From contig CAWFOR010000020.1 of NCBI GenBank assembly GCA_963817485.1, positions 124,001 to 188,000 of the forward strand: DNA of 64,000 nt, read 5' to 3'. Positions 39,191 to 50,835 of this stretch are shown here, piece after piece (the stretch's first letter is position 1; every line of letters begins with the position of its first letter). The notes below the pieces were generated by a model, which did not search any database, had not been told where the DNA came from, and worked only from the letters and a program-made list of their open reading frames with translations. The position numbers and the translations under genes are program-made. This stretch comes from Hyphomicrobium_A sp963817485. GTDB lineage: Bacteria; Pseudomonadota; Alphaproteobacteria; Rhizobiales; Hyphomicrobiaceae.

Positions 39191-39223
39191 AAGGGCGGCG
39201 GAGGCTGAGCCTCCGCCGCCCTT
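39191..39223. terminator. Strong bidirectional terminator
   Basis: A perfect 15-bp stem AAGGGCGGCGGAGGC / GCCTCCGCCGCCCTT with a TGA loop. It lies between the small plus-strand membrane protein and the converging rlpA gene; on the minus strand it is followed by TCTTTAAT. Confidence 0.8.
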
Positions 39224-39245
39224 TGGCGTTAACGGATCGGGCTTG

Positions 39246-39971
39246 TCAGCCGTTGCTGGCCAGGACCTCGACGGTTACGGGCGCCACTCCCGCACCCATC
39301 ATGCCGATGACGCCGGCGGCGCCTGTCGACAGATCGATGATACGGCCGCGGACGAACGGGCCGCGATCGTTGATGGTGACCACGACGGAACGACCGTTCG
39401 CCTTGTTCGTCACCCGAACCTTGGTGCCGAACGGAAGCGTGCGATGGGCGGCCGTCATGGCGCTGGCGACGAAACGGGCCCCGGAAGCGGTCTGCGACCC
39501 GGACTCGTTGCCGTAGTAGGACGCCATGCCCGACTGGGCCGATCTCACCGCGGCGGTGCGCTCCGCGTCGGGAGCCTGCGGCTTGCGCACGGAAACGTCG
39601 GTGGCGACGCTCGACCCCTCGTTGCGCGGCTCCACGGATGCAACCTGCTCGGGCGCCTCGGTCGCATCCGACTTGACCTGCCGCTGCTCGCTGCGCGGAT
39701 TGATGGATGCCACCCGCACCGGTGCTGCGCGGCGCTCGGCGCGGTCGGCCGTCTGGCGCGACTTGCCGCGATAGGCCCGGCGCTCGGTATCGTCGGCATA
39801 GACGCGCTCACGCGAGCGGTAGTTGTGGCTTGAGCCCGATGGCGACCCGGCCGATCCGCAGCCGAATTCTGGGCTCATGCAGGTCCAGAATGTCGAAGCC
39901 GCAGCGGGCTGCTGCGATGCGATGAGGCCGAAGGAAAGCACGGCCAAAGCGGAATAGAGAGAAATCCGCAT
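39246..39971 (-). CDS. rlpA: RlpA family septal ring lytic transglycosylase
   Basis: A 241-residue exported protein; signal peptide cleaved near AAAST. A long polar middle region rich in Arg/Ser (residues 45-145) leads to the double-psi beta-barrel domain: MASYYGNESGSQTASGARF, THRTLPFGTKVRVTN-type block, NDRGPFVRGRIIDLS with the catalytic Asp. RlpA cleaves naked glycan strands at the septum. It has no SPOR domain here, and no lipobox cysteine is seen. Confidence 0.85.
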   Translation of the reverse strand: MRISLYSALAVLSFGLIASQQPAAASTFWTCMSPEFGCGSAGSPSGSSHNYRSRERVYADDTERRAYRGKSRQTADRAERRAAPVRVASINPRSEQRQVKSDATEAPEQVASVEPRNEGSSVATDVSVRKPQAPDAERTAAVRSAQSGMASYYGNESGSQTASGARFVASAMTAAHRTLPFGTKVRVTNKANGRSVVVTINDRGPFVRGRIIDLSTGAAGVIGMMGAGVAPVTVEVLASNG

Positions 39972-40445
39972 TATTTATCACTCCTCGTTGTAGCGGCATT
40001 GCTTGGGCCAAACGCCCAACCCCCGGAACCAGATCGCTCCTTGCGACTGGAGGTGGCCTCCTCGGAGGCATCACGGTTTTGGTGGGAGGGGATTGTTTTG
40101 CTGCGGGTGGCCCGTTGCGGAACGCCAGAACTTGTTCTGCCGCCATGGGTCAGGGGATGTGCCCCGTCCTGGCGTGCGCAACCCACCATTAGGAATTGTG
40201 GCGGTCAATGCTTCAAATTGCGTGCGTGATTTGAAATAATCCTCGCATCTCCCGTGGCTTAAGGGTTTTTGTGCGCTGCACTAGTGCACTGCCGCGACGG
40301 CGGGTCGCAGAACATAAGCGGTCTTTGCCCGCTTCGGTTGCCCCCGCCGAGCCTCCGCATTAAGGTTTGGCCTCTCCGGGGCAGACGCGGCCGCCCCTCT
40401 AGGCACATGCCCAAGCGCCGTCTCCAACCTCTTTTGGAGGCATGC
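39972..40445. other. Intergenic region between rlpA and chrA
   Basis: 474 bases with no open frame of quality. It must carry the divergent promoters of rlpA and chrA. The only clear structure is the hairpin directly over the chrA ribosome site (listed separately). Confidence 0.5.
40422..40440 (+). promoter_or_regulatory. Hairpin covering the chrA ribosome-binding site
   Basis: CTCCAA (40422-40427) pairs exactly with TTGGAG (40434-40439) over a 6-base loop. The Shine-Dalgarno GGAGG (40436-40440) is inside the 3' arm and five bases from the chrA ATG. Folding would hide the site, so translation may be regulated or need unfolding. Confidence 0.4.
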
Positions 40446-41780
40446 ATGGGCACCCAACCGGCCGTATCCACTCACGACAGCCTTCGACCCGGCGCCGCCC
40501 CCTCGTTCCGGGAGATGAGCAGCGTCTTCGGCGCTATCGGCCTGCAATCCTTCGGGGGCCCGGCGGCGCAGATCGCCCTCATGCACCGCGTGCTGGTCGA
40601 GGAGCGCCGGTGGCTCGACGAGCGCGCGTTCTTGTCCGCGCTGAGCTTCTGCATGCTGCTTCCGGGCCCCGAGGCCATGCAGCTTGCGACCTATTCCGGC
40701 TGGCGTCTGCACGGCACGCGGGGCGGCCTCGCGGCGGGCCTCCTGTTCCTCGCCCCCGGCGCAGCGCTCGTGCTGGCGCTCTCGATCTTCTACGGGGCCT
40801 ACGGCAAGACGCCCCTGGTTGCGGCGCTGTTCACGGGCGTGAAGGCCGCCGTGCTCGCGATCGTGCTCGAGGCTTTGGTCCGCCTGGGCCGCAAGGCGCT
40901 GAGGGGGCCGCCGGACTGGCTCGCAGCCGCCGCGGCCTTCGTCGCGCTCTTCTTTTTCGGCGTCCCGTTCCCCCTCGTCATTATCGCCGCCGCCATAGCC
41001 GGGTACCTGCGCCCGTCTGACGGAGTGCCCCTAGCTGCCGCGCCCTCGAGCGGCGCTTCGGTGCCGCTCACGCAGACGCTACGCACGGCGGCGATCTGGC
41101 TAGCGGTCTGGATCGTGCCGTTGCTTCTCGTCGCGGCCGCTTTCGGGACGGACCACGTCCTGTCCCAACTTGCCTGGCTTTTTTCCAAACTCGCCGTCGT
41201 GGTTTTCGGCGGCGCCTATGCGGTGCTGACCTACATGGCGCAGACGATCGTCGAGAGCTACGGCTGGCTGACCCCCGGCGAGATGCTCGACGGCCTAGGC
41301 CTCGCCGAGACCACCAACGGCCCGCTCATTCTCGTCGCCGAATTCGTCGGCTACACCGCCGCGCATCGCTTCGGCGGTGAGCCGCCCGTCGTGATGGGCA
41401 TCCTTGGCGCGCTGGTCACGCTGTGGGCGACGTTCGCGCCCTGCTTCCTTTGGATCTTTGCCGGCGCCCCATACATCGAGCGGATCACCGCGGCGCCGCG
41501 GCTCGCCTCCGCGCTCTCGACCGTCACCGCGGCGGTCGTCGGCGTGATCGGCAACCTGTCGCTGTGGTTCGCGCTGCACGTGATCTTTCATACCGTGGAC
41601 GAGCGCACCTTCGGGCCGCTGCGCCTCATCGTGCCAAACCTTGGCTCCATCGATCTGCTTTCGGTGGCGCTGTCGCTGCTGGCGGTTGTCTTGCTGTTCA
41701 TCCTCCACCGCGGAATCGCGACAACACTCGCCATCTGCGCGTGCGCGTCGCTCGTGTGGCTGCGTCTTGCCGGCGCCTAG
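40446..41780 (+). CDS. chrA: Chromate transporter, two-domain
   Basis: A 444-residue membrane protein of the CHR family, which expels chromate with proton exchange. Two homologous halves: the first has FGAIGLQSFGGPAAQIALMH, FCMLLPGPEAMQLATYSGW; the second has LAVVVFGGAYAVLTYMAQ and LGLAETTNGPLILVAEFVG. Eleven or so membrane spans. The family's G-P-A and P-G-P motifs are present. The end overlaps the converging corA gene by 4 bases. Confidence 0.92.
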   Translation: MGTQPAVSTHDSLRPGAAPSFREMSSVFGAIGLQSFGGPAAQIALMHRVLVEERRWLDERAFLSALSFCMLLPGPEAMQLATYSGWRLHGTRGGLAAGLLFLAPGAALVLALSIFYGAYGKTPLVAALFTGVKAAVLAIVLEALVRLGRKALRGPPDWLAAAAAFVALFFFGVPFPLVIIAAAIAGYLRPSDGVPLAAAPSSGASVPLTQTLRTAAIWLAVWIVPLLLVAAAFGTDHVLSQLAWLFSKLAVVVFGGAYAVLTYMAQTIVESYGWLTPGEMLDGLGLAETTNGPLILVAEFVGYTAAHRFGGEPPVVMGILGALVTLWATFAPCFLWIFAGAPYIERITAAPRLASALSTVTAAVVGVIGNLSLWFALHVIFHTVDERTFGPLRLIVPNLGSIDLLSVALSLLAVVLLFILHRGIATTLAICACASLVWLRLAGA

Positions 41781-42748
41781 AGCCAGCCCTTGCGGCGGAA
41801 ATAGATGACGGGGATGACCGCGACGATGACCATCAGCAGCAGCGCCCAGGGATAGCCGAATTCCCAGTCGAGCTCCGGCATATGCCTGAAGTTCATGCCG
41901 TAGATCGACGCGATCAGCGTCGGCGGCAGCAAAACCACGGCCATCACCGAGAACAGCTTGATGATCTGGTTCTGCTCGGTCGAGATCATGCCGAGCGTGG
42001 CGTCGAGGATAAAGGTGATGCGGCCCGACAGGAAGCGCGTGTGGTCCATGAGCGAGTTGATGTCGCGGTGCGCGCCCTTGATGCGCTGGCGGATGCGCGG
42101 GTCGTCGCCGCGCTCGTGCGTCGCCTGCACGTAGAAGTGCAAGAGCCGGTTGATGGAGCTCGCGCTCTCCTCCGCTCGTGCAGTGATGTCGCCGGCCTTG
42201 CCGGTGCCCTTCAAGAGCACGTCGAGGCGGCGGTTGCGTGTCTGCTTGCCGCCGCGCAGGTCGAAGACGGCGGCCGCAAGCTTGTCGACCTCGTCCTGGA
42301 TGCGCTCGATGAGGTCAGCCATGCGGTGAATGATGGCTTCCACCAGGCCCATCATGATGGCGGCTCCCGTCGTGCACACCGCATCGCCCTTATCGACGCG
42401 CTGCATGTAGAGGGGGAACGCCTTGGGCTCGGCATAGCGCACGGTGACGAGGCGGTCGCCGGCGAGGATGAAGGTGACCGGCGTCGTCTGCGGCACCGGC
42501 TGCTCGACGTTATAGGTGATCGATGCCGTCATGAAGTAGGCGCCGCGCTCGTAGTAGAAGCGGTTCGACGGCTCGATCTCGCGCATCTCCGCGCGCGTCG
42601 GGATGTCGATGCCGAGCGCCTCCTCGACGAAGCGGTCTTCCTCCTGCGTAGGCTGCAAAAGGTCGAACCACACGCAGTTCCCGGTGATGGGAGCCGCGCT
42701 GTCGTGGACCTTCAGGCCTTTGCCGTTGGATTCGTAGATCGTCAGCAT
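41777..42748 (-). CDS. corA: CorA-type magnesium/divalent cation transporter
   Basis: A 323-residue channel. The N-terminal cytoplasmic domain opens MLTIYESNGKGLKVHD; the long helix (about 150-255) is followed by two C-terminal membrane spans. The selectivity motif YGMNFRHMPEL lies between them, and the C-terminus is basic (YFRRKGWL). It may take Mg, Co or Ni; the sequence does not tell. No regulatory leader seen in the 167-base region upstream. Confidence 0.93.
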   Translation of the reverse strand: MLTIYESNGKGLKVHDSAAPITGNCVWFDLLQPTQEEDRFVEEALGIDIPTRAEMREIEPSNRFYYERGAYFMTASITYNVEQPVPQTTPVTFILAGDRLVTVRYAEPKAFPLYMQRVDKGDAVCTTGAAIMMGLVEAIIHRMADLIERIQDEVDKLAAAVFDLRGGKQTRNRRLDVLLKGTGKAGDITARAEESASSINRLLHFYVQATHERGDDPRIRQRIKGAHRDINSLMDHTRFLSGRITFILDATLGMISTEQNQIIKLFSVMAVVLLPPTLIASIYGMNFRHMPELDWEFGYPWALLLMVIVAVIPVIYFRRKGWL

Positions 42749-42915
42749 CGCGTTTCCTCCGGCACCGGCGGGGAGGCCTCGAGGGGCATTCGCGTCAGCA
42801 GGTTCCTACACCACCGCATCTGTGCTGCCCAGGGCCGAAAGCAGGCGGCATTCGAGGCGGACGCGATGCCGCAAGGTCGCTCGTGAGTGAGGTCGGAGAG
42901 GGGCGCCTTTGCGTT

Positions 42916-43455
42916 TCAGGCGCGGGCGATCGCCTGCGGTCTCGTTTCGAGGCCGCGCAGGAGCTCGTCCTGGCCGTCGACCTGCAGACGCCAGAGCTTC
43001 ATGGTCCTGCCGTCGCTCCTCAATTCGATGCTCACGGTGGCAAAGCCGTTGGCGAACTTGGCGACGAACGTCACCCGCACGGTCTTGTTGAGCACCTCCG
43101 CGAGCATCTCGGCGGCCGCGGCGGGTGAGGCGAGCTCGGTCCAGCCGGCGTTGTCCCATCGGGTGGTGTGCGCCATGCCATCGACGTAGCGGAGCTGCCC
43201 GAGCGGCTTCAGCGCGCCAAAGGTCGCCTGCGCGCCCCGGCCCCCGAGCTTGGAGGCCATCGGGGCCGCGAAATGCTGCTTGATATCGGCCGCGGACCAC
43301 TGCTTGGAGAGGTCGCGCGTGATGTCGACGGCGAGCTTCTCGTAGGCCGGCCCTTGTGCGCTGAGCTCGAGTGCGAGGCGCCCGAAGAAGCCCGCGCCAA
43401 AGAGAATGAGCGCAGCAAAGACCACACCCAGACCGGCGAAGAATGTGCGGACCAT
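42916..43455 (-). CDS. Exported hypothetical protein
   Basis: 179 residues beginning MVRTFFAGLGVVFAALILFG, a membrane anchor or signal. The mature part has a helical first half (AYEKLAVDITRDLSKQWSAAD) and a beta-rich second half (KTVRVTFVAKFANGFATVSI). No family recognised. Isolated between corA and a small gene, same strand. Confidence 0.6.
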   Translation of the reverse strand: MVRTFFAGLGVVFAALILFGAGFFGRLALELSAQGPAYEKLAVDITRDLSKQWSAADIKQHFAAPMASKLGGRGAQATFGALKPLGQLRYVDGMAHTTRWDNAGWTELASPAAAAEMLAEVLNKTVRVTFVAKFANGFATVSIELRSDGRTMKLWRLQVDGQDELLRGLETRPQAIARA

Positions 43456-43689
43456 GAAAGTCTTACGTCCCTTGTCCCAGACCTTGCCTTAGGGCGCGCG
43501 GTCCCGGCACCCGAGGCTTCGGGCGCGCGGTATCGCGGCACTATTGGCCCTAGGGAATGGCAGAGACGCGCGCCTTCCGCTGTTCCGCGCAGGACACGTG
43601 GGTGCGCCTTGCGAGCAACCTTTGAAGGGAGCGGCAACTCGGCGCACAGCTAGGCACGGAGGATCGTGGCGTCTCAGCCCAGGAGTTTC

Positions 43690-43944
43690 TCAGCCCAGCA
43701 GTCTGGGATCCTCGCTGTCGTGCGCGTGGCCCACCGCATCGAGCAGCCCCTTGTCGAGCTGCTTGGGGTCGAGGATCACCTTCTCGTCGTGCACCTTGCG
43801 CACGGCTGTGAGCGGCACGCGGAACTCGCCGCCGTTCTCCACGTAGATCATGATGTGGTCGCGCCAAACCTCGCGCACCGCGCCGATGCCTTCCTTGCCC
43901 TCGGCGATGAAGGCCATGAAGCCCTTCTCGATCGGCTCGTCCAT
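43690..43944 (-). CDS. Small cytosolic protein, PRC-barrel-like
   Basis: 84 residues starting MDEPIEKGFMAFIAEGKEGI. The core (GAVREVWRDHIMIYVENGGE, FRVPLTAVRKVHDEKVIL) reads like a small beta-barrel of the PRC/DUF2171 kind, which is a guess. Ribosome site GGAGGACC is strong. Role unknown. Confidence 0.55.
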   Translation of the reverse strand: MDEPIEKGFMAFIAEGKEGIGAVREVWRDHIMIYVENGGEFRVPLTAVRKVHDEKVILDPKQLDKGLLDAVGHAHDSEDPRLLG

Positions 43945-44036
43945 TGGTCCTCCGTGGGGTTTAACGGCAGAGTTTGATAGCGCTTCGCGCCGTCGCCGTC
44001 ACTCTTGTCCCAAACCAGGATCGCCCGGGTTAATGA

Positions 44037-46211
<2,175 letters not shown>

Positions 46212-46556
46212 GCCTTCGCCTTGTTCTCGCTCACTTCCGTGCCAGAATCTTAACGTGCCTCGCTTCGCTCTTTATCACCAACCATAGCAGAACACCGCGA
46301 TTTTTCGCTTAGACCCCGGCGTCGCGGGCTCTCCTGCAAAGCTCGTCAGCACCCTGCTCATTTTTCGCCCACGGACAACAAGTTGACCAGATCGCTCTCC
46401 ACTCTCTCTGGCACTGCGGGGGCTAGAACCCATCCGGAGCGCAGGCGGCAACGAAAAGAAAGAATGTCGCCAGCAGCAGAGTAAACGGGGAAGTCCGGGT
46501 CGGCACAGGCGGCAGTCCATTGGCGCGCTAGCGCACATCGCTTACGGAGGGAACTC
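46212..46556. other. Divergent intergenic region upstream of scpA and an exported protein
   Basis: 345 bases between divergent genes; must hold both promoters. I see no open frame, no repeat and no riboswitch pattern; only the palindrome GCGCGCTAGCGC near 46524. Confidence 0.4.
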
Positions 46557-47060
46557 GTGCAGCATACTTCTCGCCTCGTCAAAGTCGTGCTCGGTGCAGC
46601 CACCGGCCTTTGCGCCGCCGCGACCGCGAACATCGCCGCCATCCCCGCAACCGACCCCGTGGCGCGGCTCGCCGGCCGCTGGACCGGGGACGCGGTCATG
46701 ACCTCCATGTCGGGCTCGCCCGAGACATTCAAGTGCATCGTCACCTATCTGCCCACCCCCACCGGCTCCGGCATGAAGCAGAACCTGCGCTGCAAGGGCG
46801 CGAGCATCAACCTCGAGGCGGCGACGCTGCTCGAGATCGACGGTACGAAGGTCAGCGGGCGCTGGGAGGACAAGATCAACTCGGTCGGCGGCATCGTGCG
46901 CGGCGACGTGACCGCGAACGGCTTCGAGGTGCTGCTCGGCGGGCAGTTCTTTCAGGCCAAGATGGCGGTAGCCGGCTCCGAGTGCGCGCAGCAGGTGACG
47001 GTGTCGCCGCAGCGCTCGAGCTATTTCCGCCAGCTCTCGGCCGACCTGCGCAAGTGCTGA
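46557..47060 (+). CDS. Exported hypothetical protein, lipocalin-like repeat family
   Basis: 167 residues, GTG start after GGAGGGAAC. A signal peptide ends near IAAIPAT. The mature domain holds GRWTGDAVMTSMSGSPETFK, a Cys (FKCIVTY), LRCKGASINLE and KVSGRWEDKINSVGGIVRGD. The same pattern (GxWxG, C-x2-Y, LRCxG, KVSGxWEE) recurs in the protein at 60229, so the two are paralogues. A short up-down beta-barrel is likely. Four cysteines in the mature part may form disulfides. Function unknown. Confidence 0.68.
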   Translation: MQHTSRLVKVVLGAATGLCAAATANIAAIPATDPVARLAGRWTGDAVMTSMSGSPETFKCIVTYLPTPTGSGMKQNLRCKGASINLEAATLLEIDGTKVSGRWEDKINSVGGIVRGDVTANGFEVLLGGQFFQAKMAVAGSECAQQVTVSPQRSSYFRQLSADLRKC

Positions 47061-47096
47061 TGCGCGTCAGGCGCAATCCCGGCCAGCTACAATGCA

Positions 47097-47126
47097 AAGG
47101 GTTGCGGTACAGCCGCAGCCCTTTTT
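47097..47126. terminator. Terminator between convergent genes
   Basis: AAGGGTTGCGG (47097-47107) and CCGCAGCCCTT (47113-47123) pair with one G-T, followed by TTT. Serves the plus-strand exported protein; the minus-strand gene ends at 47135. Confidence 0.8.
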
Positions 47127-47134
47127 GAATCCGG

Positions 47135-47539
47135 CTACTCTCTCAGGCTCTTCATGAACGCTTGCACGCGCGCAACGTCGTGGTGTTCGTCGAGTGCCCG
47201 CGCCTTGCCGTCCTTGACGTGCCAGGTGTGGTTGAGCCGCGTCTCCATCACCTTGCCGGTCTTCTTGTGCCGATAACGGATCTGCGGCTGCGAGGTGGCG
47301 TGATCGCCGGTGACGATAATCGGGCCCTGGTCGTACGCGAGAAAGTCGTAGTCGTTGATGAACCCTTGAAACAGAAGCGCGGCCTCTGCCTTGCTGCGTG
47401 GCCTGTCGCCGCCGGGCAGCGCATCTTCGGGCAGATGCACGACGAGGCGGAAGTCGTCGGCGAGATGCGAGATCGTGTCGGCGAGGCGTTTCTCGCGAAA
47501 GGCCTTGTAGATGGCCTGAAGCAGGCTGGTGGTATCCAT
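47135..47539 (-). CDS. SnoaL-like (NTF2 fold) protein
   Basis: 134 residues from MDTTSLLQAIYKAFREKRLAD. The pattern of a long first helix, then VVHLPEDALPGGD, FINDYDFLAYDQ, VTGDHATSQPQIRYRHKKTG and NHTWHVKDGKARALDEHHD, is that of SnoaL-like NTF2-fold proteins. Many have no known substrate. The Met at 47539 follows GGGGA; upstream in-frame codons are unconserved. Confidence 0.75.
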   Translation of the reverse strand: MDTTSLLQAIYKAFREKRLADTISHLADDFRLVVHLPEDALPGGDRPRSKAEAALLFQGFINDYDFLAYDQGPIIVTGDHATSQPQIRYRHKKTGKVMETRLNHTWHVKDGKARALDEHHDVARVQAFMKSLRE

Positions 47540-47845
47540 GGCGTCCCCTATCCGCCTGCAACGCGCGGGGTGGGAAACTTCCGTCGGCTGACGCTTCGTG
47601 GACGCCCGGCGCCTTTTTTGGCGCGGTAAACGTACCCTTACCGGGGGCAAGCCTGGGTGATTTGCCATCGTTCGTCCTTGCCCGGTCGTCAAAGCGAATT
47701 GGACAATTCCGCCAGCTATTCATTGCGGAATATCTTTGGACGGAGTAAACGCCGGACTATCGGCCACCTGCGCATTGATTTTCTGCCGGCATTGCCGCCA
47801 GCCTGCGCCCTTGTTTCGCGGCTCCAGCGGTGACAGCTTGCGCCT
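47540..47845. other. Divergent intergenic region
   Basis: 306 bases. A hairpin GCGCC-TTTTTT-GGCGC lies near 47608-47624. Nothing else clear. Confidence 0.35.
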
Positions 47846-48442
47846 ATGGGCGGGAACTTCGGCTTCAAAGTAGTAAACGACTTCTTGCGGGAGCACTGGC
47901 GCACGCTCGTGGCCGCCGCCCTCGCGGGCGGAGGTGCCTACGCCGCGGTCACCTTCAGCGACACGCAGGGCCGCTTCGACCTGCCGCGCGGCTATGCCGT
48001 GCGCATGACCTGCGAGAACGATCCCGAGTCCGTCATCTGGAGCGGCGGTTGCGACCGGGTCGCCGCCGACATCGCGCGCTCTGGCAAGCCCTCATTCGGC
48101 GAGTTGTACGGGGCTTTCGTGCGTGCCCACCACAGCGTCATTCCGTCTCCGGCAACGGTCCGGCGGTTTGCGCGTGTGCCCTGCGACGCCGACTTCAACG
48201 TAGGTGCAACCTTGAAGGGCACGCGCTACGTTCTCTCGCCGGACGAGTTTGCGGGCGTCTGCAGCCTCGCCAATGCCCGCGCCGTCATGGACGAGCTCGA
48301 CGAGCGGGATCGCGCCTATCTCGTGATCGAGCGGGCCGGGCTGTCCTACGAGGCGCTCGCCGCTGGCGCGCTCGCCAACCTTACCGAGCCACTGGTGCTG
48401 CTTGCCGCAGCCGCGGCGGGTGCCGTGCTGTGGCTATTTTGA
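47846..48442 (+). CDS. Membrane-anchored hypothetical protein
   Basis: 198 residues starting MGGNFGFKVVNDFLREHWRT. One membrane span near each end (about 20-37 and 178-197). The central part, with cysteines at MTCENDP, SGGCDRV, VPCDAD and AGVCSLA, probably faces the periplasm with disulfides. Unknown family. Confidence 0.6.
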   Translation: MGGNFGFKVVNDFLREHWRTLVAAALAGGGAYAAVTFSDTQGRFDLPRGYAVRMTCENDPESVIWSGGCDRVAADIARSGKPSFGELYGAFVRAHHSVIPSPATVRRFARVPCDADFNVGATLKGTRYVLSPDEFAGVCSLANARAVMDELDERDRAYLVIERAGLSYEALAAGALANLTEPLVLLAAAAAGAVLWLF

Positions 48443-48523
48443 CCCAGGTCGGCCCGGGGTCGCGTGTGGCGCATTGCCTGTAGTACTTTGAATCGCGTAC
48501 GTATTGCGCTTCGGGGGTCCGCC

Positions 48524-48829
48524 ATGCGAATCACGACTGCACTTGCCGGCATCGCGCTGACGTTAGGGCTGACGCTGGGCTTGGCTGCTCAAGCGCCCGC
48601 AAAGGCCGGCTTTTTCGGCCGCGACCTCGACCCGGACGCGCCGGATCGGTACCCATACGTCTACGATCCGCCGCGCTACTATCCCTACTACAACTCGAAC
48701 TACTGGCGCCCGGCCGCAGAAATGCGCAAGCCGCGCCCGTATTACATCCAGCCGCCGTACTATCCGGCATGGGGCTATCCCGTCGGCTGCCAGCACGACT
48801 GCCCGGCTCCCGCTGAGCGGCTGAAGTAG
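48524..48829 (+). CDS. Small secreted Tyr/Pro-rich protein
   Basis: 101 residues: MRITTALAGIALTLGLTLGL is a signal peptide, cleaved near PAKAG. The mature part is rich in Tyr and Pro (DRYPYVYDPPRYYPYYN, PYYIQPPYYPAW), with two Cys at the end (GCQHDC). Such Y/P-rich envelope proteins are common in Hyphomicrobiales; role unknown. Confidence 0.65.
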   Translation: MRITTALAGIALTLGLTLGLAAQAPAKAGFFGRDLDPDAPDRYPYVYDPPRYYPYYNSNYWRPAAEMRKPRPYYIQPPYYPAWGYPVGCQHDCPAPAERLK

Positions 48830-48856
48830 CTCTCGCGCTGCAGGTGGACGTAGCGC

Positions 48857-50023
48857 CTAGCTTTGGATTGGGCTCAGAAGGTCGCCGCTGCCAGTTTTTT
48901 CTTTGGATTTCCGGCTGCGGCGCGCTTCCCCCAGAATCCACACGCTTAGCAGGATCAGTGCAATCGCAGTCGCGTCTAGCAACAGCTTTGCTAGCAGGCC
49001 CGGTCCATAGACGACCACGATGATGTTGAGGATGACACTGCAGATAGCGGACAAGCAGTACACCTCAAGCGAATGTCGGCCGGTTTGAATGACCTGGCGC
49101 GCACCGATGCTCCCAAAGAACGGACTGCTGCTCTTGACGTAGTTTGCGACCAGAAACGCAACGCTCAAGAAATGCACGAGCCGCAGCAAGGACAGGTTCT
49201 CTTTCATTTGCGCGACCGTTGCCGGAGACAAGCGCAGCCAATCGATATCGATGTGCATTGCGGGTGCAAGGACCAGCACCACCCGGTATGCCAGGCTGCC
49301 GATCACAACAAGCCAGGCCGCGCTCACTAGCGCGCGATAGGTCGAGGCCGGAATTGACCGGGTGCGGTCTTGTACGAGCCCAACGAGCATGCCGATCGTG
49401 AAAAGCAACTGCCACGCCAGCCAGTCGAACACCGAGTGATCTGCCAGATGCGGAGACAGGTCGGGATCGCATTGAGCGATTGCCCAAACGGCGGCGCTCA
49501 CCGCCAGAGCCAGGACGGCGCTGGTTCTCGACACCAGCAGGACAAGCGGAATCACGATGAGCGTCAGCATCAAGTAGAGAACGAGGATTCCGGGCAGTGC
49601 GGGCGGAGAGGTCAGTAGAAGTGCACTCTGCACCGCGGAGATCGGATCGGCGTTGACCACCAGGAACGGATCATTGTTGAGGTCCACGCTCGTGAGCGAC
49701 GCGGCAATCTTGGTCAGCAAAATGACGGCAATGCACGTCAGCAGATAGAAGGCGTAAATGTACGATGCCCGTCGCGCGATGGCTTCGAGCAACCCGCCCC
49801 AACCCCTGCGTGCGAGTACACCGGAATAGACAATGGCGCACGAGATCCCAGACAAGAAGACGAAGAGCTCGGCGGCATCGGAGAAGCCCATGCTTCGGAA
49901 AGTGAGTTTTCCGATGGGGTCGCCCACCACGTGATCGACGAGGATCATGTAGAGCGCGAGGCCGCGAAAAAAGTCGATGCGCACGTCGCGCGTGCCGCGG
50001 ATCGGTGGCTGGGCGTCAAGCAT
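48857..50023 (-). CDS. OpgC-domain membrane protein
   Basis: 388 residues with ten or so membrane spans. The opening DVRIDFFRGLALYMILVDHV and AAELFVFLSGISCAIVYSG are signatures of OpgC, which adds succinyl groups to periplasmic glucans. In alphas OpgC-like proteins may act on other sugar polymers. The Met at 50023 (MLDAQPPIRG) is chosen because conservation begins there. Confidence 0.83.
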   Translation of the reverse strand: MLDAQPPIRGTRDVRIDFFRGLALYMILVDHVVGDPIGKLTFRSMGFSDAAELFVFLSGISCAIVYSGVLARRGWGGLLEAIARRASYIYAFYLLTCIAVILLTKIAASLTSVDLNNDPFLVVNADPISAVQSALLLTSPPALPGILVLYLMLTLIVIPLVLLVSRTSAVLALAVSAAVWAIAQCDPDLSPHLADHSVFDWLAWQLLFTIGMLVGLVQDRTRSIPASTYRALVSAAWLVVIGSLAYRVVLVLAPAMHIDIDWLRLSPATVAQMKENLSLLRLVHFLSVAFLVANYVKSSSPFFGSIGARQVIQTGRHSLEVYCLSAICSVILNIIVVVYGPGLLAKLLLDATAIALILLSVWILGEARRSRKSKEKTGSGDLLSPIQS

Positions 50024-50242
50024 AAGGCGGACCAAGTCGGGGTGTGCGTAAACCCCCTCTGCCCGCGACCATGACAGATGATGTGTTTGTCGGAATGCTC
50101 TGCAGCGATTATCGATTAATGCCGGAGTGCGCAATTGCCGCATGAGTGCAGCGTCTTCCGGCATAGCGATAAGCGCGCCGGCCACCGGCGCCGCGGCGTC
50201 GCCACGCAGAAGGCTTTGTGGCCGCGGGACGTGGGGAGCGCG

Positions 50243-50698
50243 CTACTTCACGCCGAGCAGCTCGACGTCAAAGATCAGCGTCGCGTTGGGCGGGATGACG
50301 CCGCCGGCGCCGCGTGCGCCGTAGCCGAGCTGCGGCGGGATGATGAGCGTGCGCTTGCCACCGACTTTCATGGTCGCGACGCCCTCGTCCCAGCCTTTGA
50401 TCACTTGCCCCTGCCCGATGGCGAACTCGAACGGCTCGCCGCGGTCCAGCGAGCTATCGAACTTCGCGCCCTTGGCGCCGTTGTTATAGAGCCAGCCGGT
50501 GTAGTGCATGACGCAGGTCTGGCCGGTCTGCGGCTGTGCGCCGGTGCCGACCTTGGTGTCCGTGATCTGGAGGCCCGATGCAGTGGTCATGGTTTTTCCC
50601 TGGGTCTGTGCCGATGCCTGCGTGGCCGCGGCGGCGAAAAGGACAAGCGCCAGGAGGACGCGTCCAGGTAGGGCATTAAGGCCGAGCAAGGCTGGCAT
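50243..50698 (-). CDS. FKBP-type peptidyl-prolyl isomerase
   Basis: 151 residues: signal peptide from MPALLGLNALPGRVLLALVL, cleaved near ASAQT, so periplasmic. The FKBP domain has TASGLQITDTKVGTG, VMHYTGWLYN, KFDSSLDRGEPFEF, VIKGWDEGVATMKVG and LGYGARGAGGVIPPNATLIF, with active-site Tyr, Asp, Phe and Trp all present. A prolyl-folding helper for exported proteins. Confidence 0.93.
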   Translation of the reverse strand: MPALLGLNALPGRVLLALVLFAAAATQASAQTQGKTMTTASGLQITDTKVGTGAQPQTGQTCVMHYTGWLYNNGAKGAKFDSSLDRGEPFEFAIGQGQVIKGWDEGVATMKVGGKRTLIIPPQLGYGARGAGGVIPPNATLIFDVELLGVK

Positions 50699-50835
50699 TC
50701 TTCTCCTCCTACGGAGCGGTTGGGCGCAAAGTCGGCTGTTGTCTAGCCGACATTGGAGGCGAGTGCACCTCTCAATGGAAGGACGCGACAAACCTTTCTG
50801 ACTGCGCTCGCGTGCTGGCGTGTTAGAAGCCCCGC

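Noticed and set aside
39972..40445. Riboswitch upstream of chrA
   Set aside because: No known aptamer pattern; only the short hairpin at the ribosome site.
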